From assembly GCA_963281255.1 (NCBI GenBank), contig OY725504.1, forward strand, positions 3,410,001 through 3,474,000: DNA of 64,000 nt. The letters are read 5' to 3'. Position 1 is the first letter of the stretch. Each line of letters opens with the position of its first letter. Of the stretch, positions 50,251 through 60,185 are shown piece by piece. The translations under genes were made by a program, and so were the position numbers. This DNA comes from Aphrocallistes beatrix (lineage: Eukaryota; Porifera; Hexactinellida; Sceptrulophora; Aphrocallistidae). The notes beneath the pieces were generated by a model. That model was not told the origin of the DNA and did not search any database. It saw nothing but the letters and a program-made list of their open reading frames with translations.

Positions 50251-51000
50251 TTAAGGAAAAATCTCTTTGAGTAGCTGCATCGTCTCTTCAGGATTCTTGA
50301 CCTTATGCCCTATGGTCCTATCGTCCATATACGCTTCATAATCATTTCCACCGGGAAAAGCTCTGTCTCCGAAGAAATGGATGGTTTTGAACCCATCTTT
50401 CTCTAAGATATTGAGACAAAATCTCTTGTCCCAGCCCTCCGGAAACACATCAATACTAATCTGACCGCCAATCACAAATCGTAGTTTCATATACTCGAAC
50501 TCTTTCTGCAGAGCTTCAACGAACTGCTCGCGTACTTTATGCTCCGCATCGAACGCAGCGAACTCGTCTCTTTCAGCTTGAGAACAGTTCCTACCCACGG
50601 GGCATAGGTTGATCAGCCCAGTACGGAATTCGATGAAAGTTCCACGTTTTTTAGGCAGGTCTATCCCTGCCATATATTTCATGCAAAAATTAACAAAATC
50701 TTTAATATTCTTTTCTCCCATTTTCTGGACTAAATCTTGTTTACTGACAAAACTTCCTTGTTTGTACTCAACAAGACCATTCTCAGGGAAACAATAATGG
50801 AATAGAGACAGAGTATTGTCTTTCCCACCCAACTGCTCCGATATCTTCGCCAGATCTGACCCGCTAACCCATCCGAGCTTAACTCTACTCGAGAGCGATT
50901 TCAGATACTCCAGCATTTCAGGAGTAGCAGCATTTCTGGAAGGGGTAAGCGTCCCATCCACATCAAATAGAGCAATCGTCGAATCGTCACTAGCTGCCAT
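50251..51000 (-). CDS. PMM2: Phosphomannomutase (PMM1/PMM2 family)
   Basis: It interconverts mannose-6-phosphate and mannose-1-phosphate for GDP-mannose and N-glycan synthesis in the cytosol. The single frame encodes 249 residues (human PMM2 246). The HAD nucleophile motif is FDVDGTLT with Asp13 and Asp15. Other family blocks are FPENGLVEYK, the substrate-contact region KRGTFIEFRTGLINLCPVGR, GGQISIDVFPEGWDKRFCL, and HFFGDRAFPGGNDYEAY with metal ligands. Intronless. It is divergent from METTL16 with 248 bp between start codons. Assignment to PMM2 rather than PMM1 is by convention. Confidence 0.95.
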   Translation of the reverse strand: MAASDDSTIALFDVDGTLTPSRNAATPEMLEYLKSLSSRVKLGWVSGSDLAKISEQLGGKDNTLSLFHYCFPENGLVEYKQGSFVSKQDLVQKMGEKNIKDFVNFCMKYMAGIDLPKKRGTFIEFRTGLINLCPVGRNCSQAERDEFAAFDAEHKVREQFVEALQKEFEYMKLRFVIGGQISIDVFPEGWDKRFCLNILEKDGFKTIHFFGDRAFPGGNDYEAYMDDRTIGHKVKNPEETMQLLKEIFP

Positions 51001-51248
51001 TTAGGTATTTAGGTCAACCTTTTGAAAACATTGTTTTAAGTTGGCAATTTATAAGATTTGTACAAGGAATACATTCGATATCGTAACGTTACCAAGCACT
51101 AAAATAGTATCAAATATTACCTAGGTAGACAGTAAACAATATTATTGATTCGGTGGCAATTCTTCACCCATCAAATAATGCTCAAGTTCCACACCATATC
51201 ATTTTTCAGTATATCATTCATTAAATTAGAACAAAAGCTTATTGCCCA

Positions 51249-54200
51249 ATGCACTCGCGCAACAGATACAAAGAAAAGCCGGCAGACTTTCTGGAACTTT
51301 CAAGGATCTACCCTCAACTGCAAACGTATATTGTACAGAGATCGACTGACTCCGGTACAATCGACTTCTCAAACCCAAAAGCAGTGAGAGAGCTTACGAA
51401 AGCATTGTTAGCTCACGATTTCAATCTAAAATGGGAGTTGAATGAGGGACACCTTGTGCCTACAATCCCATTGAGGTTGAACTATTTGCACTGGATTGAG
51501 GATCTGATGTCAGAGTATGAGGGTTTGGTGCCCAAGGGACAAGAAGTGGTGGGGCTGGATATAGGCGTGGGGGCATCCTGTATTTACCCTCTCCTCGGAG
51601 TTAGGATGAATAAGTGGAAATTTTATGGTAAACTTAGTTGATTATACATTCTATATCGCAAAAGCAAACAATTTTACTTTTTATTATTACTAGGAACTGA
51701 AATCGCAGACGGTTCCTTGCAAAATGCAATGGAAAACATTCAGATGAACAGTTTCAATGATATGATTCAAATAGCGAAGCCCCCGGATGAAAATCTGATC
51801 CTCCCACTAGTGGAGAGTGAATGGAGAGACGTGAAGTTCAGTTTTGTCATGTGCAACCCCCCATTCTACAGAAGTATCGAGGAGAAGAAAGGTTAGTCAT
51901 AATATAACAATACAAACTAGAATATTCGTTCCAAATCTATAAAACTATTCGAATAAACTCTAAGGATCTCCTAACTATCTTGGGGGAACACGACTCCGAG
52001 TTGTTTCCTGACCTCGTCCAGGATGTTAGTCACGAGTAGACTCTCATTCAATGGTAGAACAGGACTTTCCGTCTTGCCCTCTACAATGCAATCTCTGCAG
52101 TGGTCCGCCTCGTAGCACAGCGCTACTGAGTTGACGAAGTTGTACTTGGCATCAGACGGAGGGAATGGAAATTCTCTAACGCCCTCACTCGTCTCTAGCT
52201 TATCCGAGGCGTGAAAAGGCGCAGGAAGTCTTAAGTATCCTTTCTCACCGTAGATGGTTAGAGTGTTGCTTAGCTTGACACAAACGCTACACGAGAGCTG
52301 AGCAAAAACCTTTTCAGGATAATCGAGTGTGAAAAAGGCTTTCACGTCCACTCCATTCTCATTCTTGGACCCACTCCCAAGAATCCTATCCGGCCTCTTA
52401 CCGCCCATCACCATGCTGGTGAGATTGACCGCATACACACCAATATCTAGCAGCGCACCTCCCCCCAACTCCAGCTGAGTAAGCCGAGGAGATGATTGAC
52501 TCCGGTGTAGACCGAATTGGCAATGGATATGGTGGATGTCTCCTATGGTACCCTTGGATAGCTCCTCTCTCAGTGCAACTACACTGGGAAGAAATCGGGT
52601 CCAGACTGCTTCCATCAAGAACAGTTTATTAGCACGTGCGATTGCGATCATCTCTTCGACTTCGCGGCTGTTTATTCCGAAAGGTTTCTCACACAAAACA
52701 TGTTTCTTATGCTTCAGGGCTAGTTTGACACATTCGTAGTGTTGAGGGTTGGTAACGCCTAGAAAATTGAATTGAATCAGTTTCAGGCGAGTACGTCCGT
52801 GGATTGTGCGAAATATAACGCTACAATACTTACCGCCTGTATTTGGTGGCTAAATCTGGAAATATTAATATACGACAGACAATTAAACAGGAAAGAGAAG
52901 TACATTGATTCCTTGTAGAACAATGGTGAATACTCTTAGGTGCAAATAGGTCCATTTTAGGATATACAGATGCTCATAGTATTTAAGGAATATGAGAACG
53001 CCCAATGTTAGTTCTGGCCTTAGACGCATAAAACACCCGACATTAATTAGCTCAAACACCGTGATCCTACAAGAGCACACGCAATACGTCGAACCCGGAA
53101 CAACGCATAAGAACCTTTCAAATAATATACTTATGTACTTGTACGTATATCTGGCTTACCTATGTATACTATTTGTACTTCTTCATCTGTAAATAGGTTT
53201 TCGTAGCCACCGTAAAACTTTGGAATGCTGTGAAGTTTTGCGAAATCCTCGGCATACTTCCCTTCTCTGGCGGCTACTGCAACCACCTGGTGATGTTCTT
53301 TGGGTAGCGTCTTAAGGGCAGCGACGAAGTCGTTGGATATCCTGCCAGCACTCAAAATCCCCCACTTTAGTTGCATGCTAATAATATGAGAGTTAAAAAG
53401 CACGATTTATGTACATTAAACTTCAAACCTATAAAATCTCTGATAAAAAACCTTCCTTACATATTATATATTTGTAAACAACAGTAAATCACAGAAAGGG
53501 AGATAAATCGCACTCAAATAATATCACACAAACCCTAGTTTAAGAATTGGAATTCATACAGCCAGATGCATAAAGGTATCCTTTCAGTTAGATTCTAGCA
53601 CTTCAGGCTCAGCACGAAGTCAAACTCAAATTGATTTCCGTAAAGTAGTATCTTCGTTAAATTCGAGTAAACTCAAAGGATCTCCTAACTATCTTGGGGG
53701 AACACGACTCCGAGTTGTTTCCTGACCTCGTCCAGGATGTTAGTCACGAGTAGACTCTCATTCAATGGTAGAACAGGACTTTCCGTCTTGCCCTCTACAA
53801 TGCAATCTCTGCAGTGGTCCGCCTCGTAGCACAGCGCTACTGAGTTGACGAAGTTGTACTTGGCATCAGACGGAGGGAATGGAAATTCTCTAACGCCCTC
53901 ACTCGTCTCTAGCTTATCCGAGGCGTGAAAAGGCGCAGGAAGTCTTAAGTATCCTTTCTCACCGTAGATGGTTAGAGTGTTGCTTAGCTTGACACAAACG
54001 CTACACGAGAGCTGAGCAAAAACCTTTCCAGGATAATCGAGTGTGAAAAAGGCTTTCACGTCCACTCCATTCTCATTCTTGAACCCACTCCCAAGAATCC
54101 TATCCGGCCTCTTACCGCCCATCACCATGCTGGTGAGATTGACCGCATACACACCAATATGCTGTAACGATCCACCCCCCATCTCTAGCTGGGTAAGCTC

Positions 54201-57200
54201 AGGAGATGATTGACTCCAGGGTGCACCGAATTGGCAATGGATATGGTGGATGTCTCCTATGGTACCCTTGGATAGCTCCTCTCTCAGTGCAACTACACTG
54301 GGAAGAAATCGGGTCCAGACTGCTTCCATCAAGAACAGTTTATTAGCACGTGCGATTGCGATCATCTCTTCGACCTCGCGGCTGTTTATTCCGAAAGGTT
54401 TCTCACACAAAACATGTTTCTTATGCTTCAGGGCTAGCTTGACACATTCGTAGTGTTGAGGGTTGGTAACGCCTAGAAAATTGAATTTAATCAGCTTCAG
54501 GCGAGTACGTCCGTCGATTATGCGAAATATAACGCTACAATACTTACCGCCTGTATTTGGTGGCTAAATCTGGAAATATAAGCAACGTAAGAACAGCATA
54601 CATTCCTTATAGCAGTTACCTAGTAATGCAAGACCACCAACATTCCTTCCAACCGTTGCCTAGCAACGTAAGAACACCTACGTTCCTTGTAACGGTTACG
54701 TAGCAACGTAGGAACGAGTTACATTCCTCATAGTGGTTTCCTAACAACATAAGAACGCCTAACATCCCCTTGTGGCTACCCTAACAGACATTCAACAAAT
54801 TGGAACTATGACTGTTCTTTTTCACTAAATTGAGACTATGACTGTTCCTTTTCAGTAAATTGGAACTATGACTGTTCTTTTTCTTTAAATCGGAACTATG
54901 ACTGTTCTTTCTCGTTAAATTAGGACTATGACTGTTCTTTTTCTTTAAATAGGAACTATGACTGTTCTTTTTCATTAAATAGGAACTATGACTGTTCTTT
55001 TTCTTTAAATCGGAACTATGACTGGTCTTTTTCGATAAATTGGAACTATGACTGTTCTTTCTCGTTAAATTAGGACTATGACTGTTCCTTTTAGTTAATT
55101 TGGAACTATGACTGTTCTTTTTCGTTAAATCGGAACTATGACTGTTCTTTTTCGATAAATTGGAACTATGACTGTTCTTTTTCGATAAATTGGAACTATG
55201 ACTGTTCTTTCTCGTTAAATTAGGAACTATGACTGTTCTTTTCCTTTAAATAGGAACTATGACTGTTCTTTTTCATTAAATTGGAACTATGACTGTTCTT
55301 TTTCGATAAATTGGAACTATGACTGTTCTTTCTCGTTAAATTAGGACTATGACTGTTCCTTTTAGTTAATTTGGAACTATGACTGTTCTTTTTCGATAAA
55401 TTGGAACTATGACTGTTCTTTCTCGTTAAATTAGGACTATGACTGTTCCTTTTAGTTAATTTGGAACTATGACTGTTCTTTTTCTTTAAATTATAATTAT
55501 GGCAGTCTTTTTTCATTAAATTGGCACTATGACTGTTCCTTTAGTTGAAACTATGACTGCCCCTTTTAGTTAATTTGGAACTATGATTGTTCTTTTTCTT
55601 TTAATTGGTACTATGACTGCTACTCTACTGTGGAGTACCGATTGGGGGGACACTGTGAGGACACATTTGCGTATACACCTTTACAATACTATACATATGT
55701 ACTTGTACGTATATCTGGCTTACCTATGTATACTATTTGTACTTCTTCATCTGTAAATAGGTTTTCGTAGCCACCGTAAAACTTTGGAATGCTGTGAAGT
55801 TTTGCGAAATCCTCGGCATACTTCCCTTCTCTGGCGGCTACTGCAACCACCTGGTGATGTTCTTTGGGTAGCGTCTTAAGGGCAGCGACGAAGTCGTTGG
55901 ATATCCTGCCAGCACTCAAAATCCCCCACTTTAGTTGCATGCTAATAATATGAGAGTTAAAAAGCACGACTTGTCCCGAGATAATGTACCAATATTTAGA
56001 ATAACTAAGTTAATTTGTAATTAAGAACCTAAGTAATAAGTGTCTTATATACACGTTGCCTATTTCCATATATGGTAAAAGGTAGTGACATGCTTTTGGT
56101 AGGGATCAACTATTGCGTAACATATATTTTGTGGGTGGTAGTGCACACTAGGGAACACCAGTTTATCTCCTTTGTACCCTGTAACTCTGTACACGACTGA
56201 ACTGGTGCGAATATTATCACTGCCGTCTTTAACCACGTTGATAAGGTTCCTGTATAGGAACAGCACGACGTCAAAGTAAGGCTGTACCGTGTCTTCGTAT
56301 TGGTTGAGCGCTCCACCTAGACAGACCAGTTTTAACAGATGGTAGATGAACTCGTTCATTTCGGATTCGGAATAGATTCCCATGTGATCTGACTCGTCAG
56401 ACACGAACATTTTCCTCAGTTCATCCCCCACGCACATCTCATGATACATATCTTCGAAACAGCCACAAATTTGTCCGCTTTTTCGAACCAATCCTGGTCC
56501 TTCCGAGCTAGGATCCAAGTAGAGTCTGTCGAAAAACTCCATGCTGGTAACAGCACAGGACAGCGGCTCGATGACCAGTTTGTCAACATCCAAATCGATC
56601 GATCTCCCATAGGGTGCTTTGAAGTGTTCGAAATTACTCTTGTCAGAGAACAAATCTCGGACCACTTTTTCAGCCTGATATTCTCTGAAAGCTTGATCGA
56701 AGGAGAAAGTTAGTTTGAACATGCTCTGTGATAGCCCCCATTTACTCAGGAAATCTGCGATCGCTTTATCTTGTAGGAAAATTTCTCCAGATTTTATCAA
56801 GTGCGTGAAAGTGAACTGTTGGTCAGGATTAGAATCACTTGAAATGGAAACTAACGGGCCTGCCATTGACCTATCAAACTGTACATTAAATTTCAAACTT
56901 GTAAAATCTCTGATAATAAACTTTCTTTACATATTCCATATTTGAAACAACAATAAATGACAACATGCGAGATAAATAGCATTCAAGTAATATCACACAA
57001 ACCCTAGTTTGAATAAGGAATTGGAATTCATACAGCTAGATGCACAAAAGTATCCTTTCAGTTAGATTCTAGCACTTTACGCTCTTTCACGAAGTCATAA
57101 TCAAATTTTGCGTAGATCTCGCTCTCTGTTATGATTTTCCTCTGATTCTGGAGGATGGCTGAGAACTCATCTAGTCCTTTGAAGCCGAGTACGTCGCTTG

Positions 57201-59238
57201 ATTTGAAGGGGAGCTTCTCGATTATATCGATCGGGCTAGCTTCCTCGGAAGAATTATTCGTGGTAGTAGCTGGCTGCATCGGTTGAGTAGCGCTGTTAGA
57301 AGTTAGCTCTAAGTCCTAGAATAGAGAAGCTAGACACAGAAGAGTTATGGAATTAAGGAATGACATACTTTGAGTTGTTGCTCCACAGACTTAAAGCTGT
57401 CCTTCTGAGAGGATCCGCTTGAAGATGAGTTATGGATAGGAGAGAGCATGAAGCAGAGACTAAATCCGTTTATGCTAGGCAGTATGCTAAACTTAGGCGG
57501 TACCTAAAATCACATCGATTAAACGACAATTGTACAGAATTACTAAAGCCAGCAACACTCACGCTTCCAAGTTGAGAGGAGTCGACGAGTATAATTTGTG
57601 TGATGGCTTGCTTTACTATAATCCTCTTGCTGTACTTGATCAAAAGGTGATGCTTCTTCAAGGCAGTCTGTCCGTCATCTAGGGTCTGGTCTACGTAAGT
57701 GTAGCCTTCTACCATAGGAAGTGTGTTGCTCTGGATTTTGATATCAGTGATGACAACTTGTTTTTCCATAGGAGGATTCTCATCTATTGTAACGTAGTCC
57801 GAATTCCCATTGTCCACCAACCCTATGATGTATGTTAGTTAATAGGCCGCGTAATAGAAATAACTTTTCGTTACTGGACTTACCGATATCGAAGTTCTGC
57901 CTCGAGTAGCATAGAAATCGTTTCGTTAAACTGATCAGATTTCTACCTTCCCACAACTGTACTTTCTGTCCGTCAGCCGCATGTTCTAGGAGCTGGTATC
58001 CACCTGGGAGTTCCGTCTTATTGGCGATAATCTTAATGTCTGTGATGGGCTTAGAACTCGAAAGATAACTCATTTCGAATGAATGTAAAAGCTATTAGCA
58101 ATTTTAATAATATTAAAACAATATTTGTGTAATAATTTGTATAAGAAAGTTATTTTGTTCAGATCCAGAGAATCGGACAATACATCGCCCTAGCAACAGC
58201 ACCTCGCAACAAGAATGCAAACTAGATGAGTGTGTTACAGAAGGAGGGGAGCTCATTTTTGTCAAAAAGATTATAGAAGAGAGTTTACAACTTCGCGGAA
58301 GGTTCACTTGGTTCACAGCAATGCTGGGGAGGAAGTGCCATCTCAACGTGTTAATGAGGGTGTTACAAGCCGCGAGAGTGCCGAAAATAGTTGAAACTTC
58401 GTTCGTGCAAGGAAAGACCAGACGCTGGGGCATTGGATGGTCATTTGACTTGCATTTTAAAACTTGGATACCTTCAGTTACACCATTACTTCAGAAACCT
58501 TTGTTTCTGTACGTGGGCGACGTCAGTAACGATAGCAAGGTAATTTAAGTTATACAACTTGATTATGAAACTAATTTGTGAATTAGAACTTCTCCAATCT
58601 CATAATAATAATTACTCGGTTAAGTAGTTCTTTGAACCGCTCTATTGCTCGAGGACAAATTGTACACAAACCTAGCTTATAAATAAACCCAATTTTGTAA
58701 CGCGAAATCATTGATTAATGCAACCACACAATACAAACCGCTATCATTGCATTTGTTCTAGGTTCCTGATAGAATTGATAACGTGGTAATCGATAAGCTA
58801 ACCGGGAGTCTGGAAATGGAAGTTGAAGTATACGAGAGTAGAATGTTATTCACTGCATACAAGAACACGTGGTCTAACCAGAGAAAGAAAAGGAGATTAG
58901 AGAAAGTACACGCGAAGGTTGAAGATAGAGAATTAACAAAAATGATTGGAGAGCAAACAGAGTCAGCTCGGATAGGAGCGAAAAGAAAAGCGAATGAGAG
59001 TGAAGACATTTTAGAGGCCAAAGTCGTGAAGGTAGATAGTCCAGAGATGGAGGAAGATGAGTGTCTAATCGAGTTCCTTGTTGAGGTAAAGAGGGGCTCT
59101 GAAATCGAAAAGAAAGAATTCGGGAAAGCTTTGAAGGAGGATGGAACCTATTTGAGATTTGAAGCTATCGAAACTATAAATAAAGAATTTTTACACCAAA
59201 TAATGCAATTCGTTAAGAATAACATGACAATACAGTAA
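51249..59238 (+). CDS. METTL16: RNA m6A methyltransferase METTL16, split by a 6.3-kb gene-bearing intron
   Basis: METTL16 methylates U6 snRNA and SAM-synthetase mRNA hairpins in the nucleus. Exons 51249-51627, 51694-51891, 58163-58539 and 58762-59238 give 476 residues (human 562). Seen: HSRNRYKEKPADF at the N-terminus, PTIPLRLNYLHWIEDL, SAM-binding GLDIGVGASCIYPLLG, catalytic NPPF (residues in VMCNPPFYRSIEEKK), then across the large intron TEGGELIFVKKIIEES, TWFTAMLGRKCHLNVL and FVQGKTRRWGIGWSF. Phase at the big intron fits (AAA G|AT), and the order matches the vertebrate protein, so the two halves are one gene. The C-terminal vertebrate-conserved region is divergent and basic. Intron 2 (51892-58162) carries four antisense genes. 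The 3' UTR has AATAAA soon after the stop and meets PEX11 convergently. Confidence 0.9.
51971..53376 (-). CDS. DHDH: Trans-1,2-dihydrodiol dehydrogenase, copy A
   Basis: A Gfo/Idh/MocA-family NADP-dependent oxidoreductase (dihydrodiol or xylose dehydrogenase). Exon 1 (53376-53160) and exon 2 (52758-51971) give 334 residues, the human length. Seen: the Rossmann start KWGILSAGRISNDFVAAL, CEKPFG with Lys97, FLMEAVWTRFLP, and GGGALLDIGVY with Asp176 and Tyr180. The C-terminus ends VRKQLGVVFPQDS as in mammals. The start was chosen at MQLKWG because the upstream frame begins only with GTG. It lies antisense in METTL16 intron 2. A 22-nt exon-like segment (52855-52834) with good splice motifs lies in its intron; inclusion would shift the frame. 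Confidence 0.93.
53404..53640 (-). pseudogene. Remnant of CFAP300 upstream region and MVB12 3' end
   Basis: This stretch is clearly similar to 56870-57130, which spans the 5' flank of CFAP300 and the last codons of MVB12. Shared strings include TGTACATTAAA, AAATCTCTGATAA, TCACACAAACCCTAGTTT and TTAGATTCTAGCACTT, in the same order. The MVB12-derived end has small changes that break its reading frame, and the CFAP300 coding region is missing. It lies between the two DHDH copies, so it marks a duplicated block from which CFAP300 was deleted. Confidence 0.85.
53685..55940 (-). CDS. DHDH: Trans-1,2-dihydrodiol dehydrogenase, copy B (altered active-site loop)
   Basis: Exon 1 (55940-55724) and exon 2 (54472-53685) give 334 residues. 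It is nearly identical to copy A over exon 1 and most of exon 2. The exception is a 67-bp patch (54161-54227) that changes about ten residues: GAPWSQSSPELTQLEMGGGS instead of GLHRSQSSPRLTQLELGGGA, and LQHIGVY instead of LLDIGVY. Asp176 is therefore His, while Lys97 and Tyr180 are kept. No frameshift or stop is present. The intron is about 1.25 kb and contains a composite minisatellite absent from copy A. The start is 119 bp downstream of the CFAP300 stop. Confidence 0.9.
54579..55625. repeat. Composite minisatellite, locus 2 (inverse orientation to locus 1)
   Basis: About five ~40-bp units (core ACGTAGCAACGTAAGAAC, with CATTCCTT) at 54579-54785 are followed by about 28 units of ~30 bp (core GGAACTATGACTGTTCTTTT then TCGTTAAATT) up to 55625. 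Both units are the reverse complement of those at 6105-7065. The array lies in the intron of DHDH copy B. Because the main unit is 30 bp, one frame on the minus strand stays open for long stretches and reads as a decapeptide repeat (KKNSHSSNLT); I treat this as a by-product of unit length. Confidence 0.95.
56060..56866 (-). CDS. CFAP300: Cilia- and flagella-associated protein 300
   Basis: CFAP300 (C11orf70) is a cytoplasmic factor for axonemal dynein-arm assembly and transport. The intronless frame gives 268 residues (human 267) from the ATG at 56866; 10 further codons upstream lack an ATG. Characteristic blocks are LSKWGLSQSMFKLTFSFDQA, EPLSCAVTSMEFFDRLY, GNLIKS-like acidic middle, VVYRVTGYKGDKLVFPSVHY and the end YHPQNICYAIVDPYQKHVTT plus FYHIWK. 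It lies antisense in METTL16 intron 2 between MVB12 and DHDH copy B. Confidence 0.88.
   Translation of the reverse strand: MAGPLVSISSDSNPDQQFTFTHLIKSGEIFLQDKAIADFLSKWGLSQSMFKLTFSFDQAFREYQAEKVVRDLFSDKSNFEHFKAPYGRSIDLDVDKLVIEPLSCAVTSMEFFDRLYLDPSSEGPGLVRKSGQICGCFEDMYHEMCVGDELRKMFVSDESDHMGIYSESEMNEFIYHLLKLVCLGGALNQYEDTVQPYFDVVLFLYRNLINVVKDGSDNIRTSSVVYRVTGYKGDKLVFPSVHYHPQNICYAIVDPYQKHVTTFYHIWK
57058..58073 (-). CDS. MVB12B: ESCRT-I subunit MVB12
   Basis: MVB12 is the accessory subunit of ESCRT-I in multivesicular-body sorting. Exons 58073-57884, 57822-57563, 57503-57369 and 57315-57058 give 280 residues with consistent phases. The N-terminal MABP domain is seen as two similar beta units: ITDIKIIANKTELPGGYQLL, then ADGQKVQLWEGRNL and RFLCYSRQNFDIG; and VVITDIKIQSNTLPMVEGYT, then LDDGQTALKKHHLLIKYSKR. 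The C-terminal UMA domain appears as EKLPFKSSDVLGFKGLDEF and AKFDYDFVKERKVL. Domain order and length match MVB12A/B. Antisense within METTL16 intron 2, with its start only 90 bp from METTL16 exon 3. Confidence 0.85.
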
Positions 59239-59298
59239 AAACATTCATTTACAAATAAAGCTATTCAAATTCTCTTAGTTTCTAACGCTAAAAACGTA

Positions 59299-60072
59299 TT
59301 ATGAGTGGGGCAGCTTGTAGGCTGGGTATGCGAGGGGGATTAGACGTAGTACCGACGTGATTAAGCCAATCAAACCGACAATTCCATCTGGAAAGTTAAG
59401 AAACTTTAGCCGAGTGAGAGGTATCAGAGTATCCAATAAGTTGGCAAGTGTGTCCATGGCGAGATCTTGGTTCTGTGTTAACAGCTCTTTGGAATGACCG
59501 AACAAAGATTTCTTTTCAAGCGGAACAACTTCTCCAATATTACCCCCCAGTGCTCGGTCGTATTCTCGCCTAGCTAGCTTGAGCCATTCGTAGATATCAC
59601 GAAAAATGCTTAGAGATAACTGTCCCAACCAGAAACGATATTCAAACTTCTTCCATCTATCAGTGTTGATATTGATTAACTTGACACTCTGTGCCCACAC
59701 CATATTGTCACAGAATAGGAAAAGCGCTGAGCATATCTTCGCTGAGCACACCAGCCCACGTCTGTAAGGGTCGATCAGGGACAGCGCATTCCCAGCTCTG
59801 CGCAGCTGCTCGATGAACCCGAGCAGCCGGAATACTTTACGCGCACTGCCAGCGCTCACGGAGATCTGGTGGCAGCTATCACTCCACAGCGCATTACGTT
59901 CCCGTGACAACTTGAACAGAAAGAAATGAATAAAAGTTCGACGATTGCATTTCCTGATCAGCCATTCGATGAATAGTCCTCCGTATTGCAGAATGCGAGC
60001 GATCTTATCGCATCCTGATGTCTTCTGTAGCACCCCTGATACCGTCTGAACTAATGCTGGAGCCGAGTCCAT
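59299..60072 (-). CDS. PEX11B: Peroxisomal membrane biogenesis protein PEX11
   Basis: PEX11 elongates peroxisomal membranes before fission. The intronless frame gives 257 residues (human PEX11B 259). Seen: amphipathic N-terminal helix region TSGCDKIARILQYGGLFIEW, SARKVFRLLGFIEQLRRAGN, FCDNMVWAQSVKLININTDR, and a C-terminal membrane-associated segment GIVGLIGLITSVLRLIPLAY followed by a short tail. The wording is nearer to alpha/beta than to gamma forms. An out-of-frame upstream ATG at 60097 opens a 30-codon frame that overlaps this start. It lies 113 bp downstream of the RNASEH1 stop on the same strand and converges with METTL16. Confidence 0.92.
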   Translation of the reverse strand: MDSAPALVQTVSGVLQKTSGCDKIARILQYGGLFIEWLIRKCNRRTFIHFFLFKLSRERNALWSDSCHQISVSAGSARKVFRLLGFIEQLRRAGNALSLIDPYRRGLVCSAKICSALFLFCDNMVWAQSVKLININTDRWKKFEYRFWLGQLSLSIFRDIYEWLKLARREYDRALGGNIGEVVPLEKKSLFGHSKELLTQNQDLAMDTLANLLDTLIPLTRLKFLNFPDGIVGLIGLITSVLRLIPLAYPAYKLPHS

Positions 60073-60185
60073 CTAGAATGCTAGTTTTGTTATCCATGGT
60101 CAGAATAAATAATAAATAATAATAATCGAGAGAGTAATGAATTAAGAGTTCATTTTTTATTTGAACTGTACTGAATAAGTAAGAT

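Noticed and set aside
54781..55516. Open frames encoding Ser/His/Asn decapeptide repeats as a possible protein gene
   Set aside because: They follow directly from a 30-bp tandem unit, occur in an intron, and break wherever units lose or gain bases. No flanking coding sequence or splice support is seen.
53685..55940. DHDH copy B as a pseudogene
   Set aside because: The frame is intact over the full 334 residues, splice sites are kept, and Lys97 and Tyr180 remain; the altered patch alone does not show inactivation.
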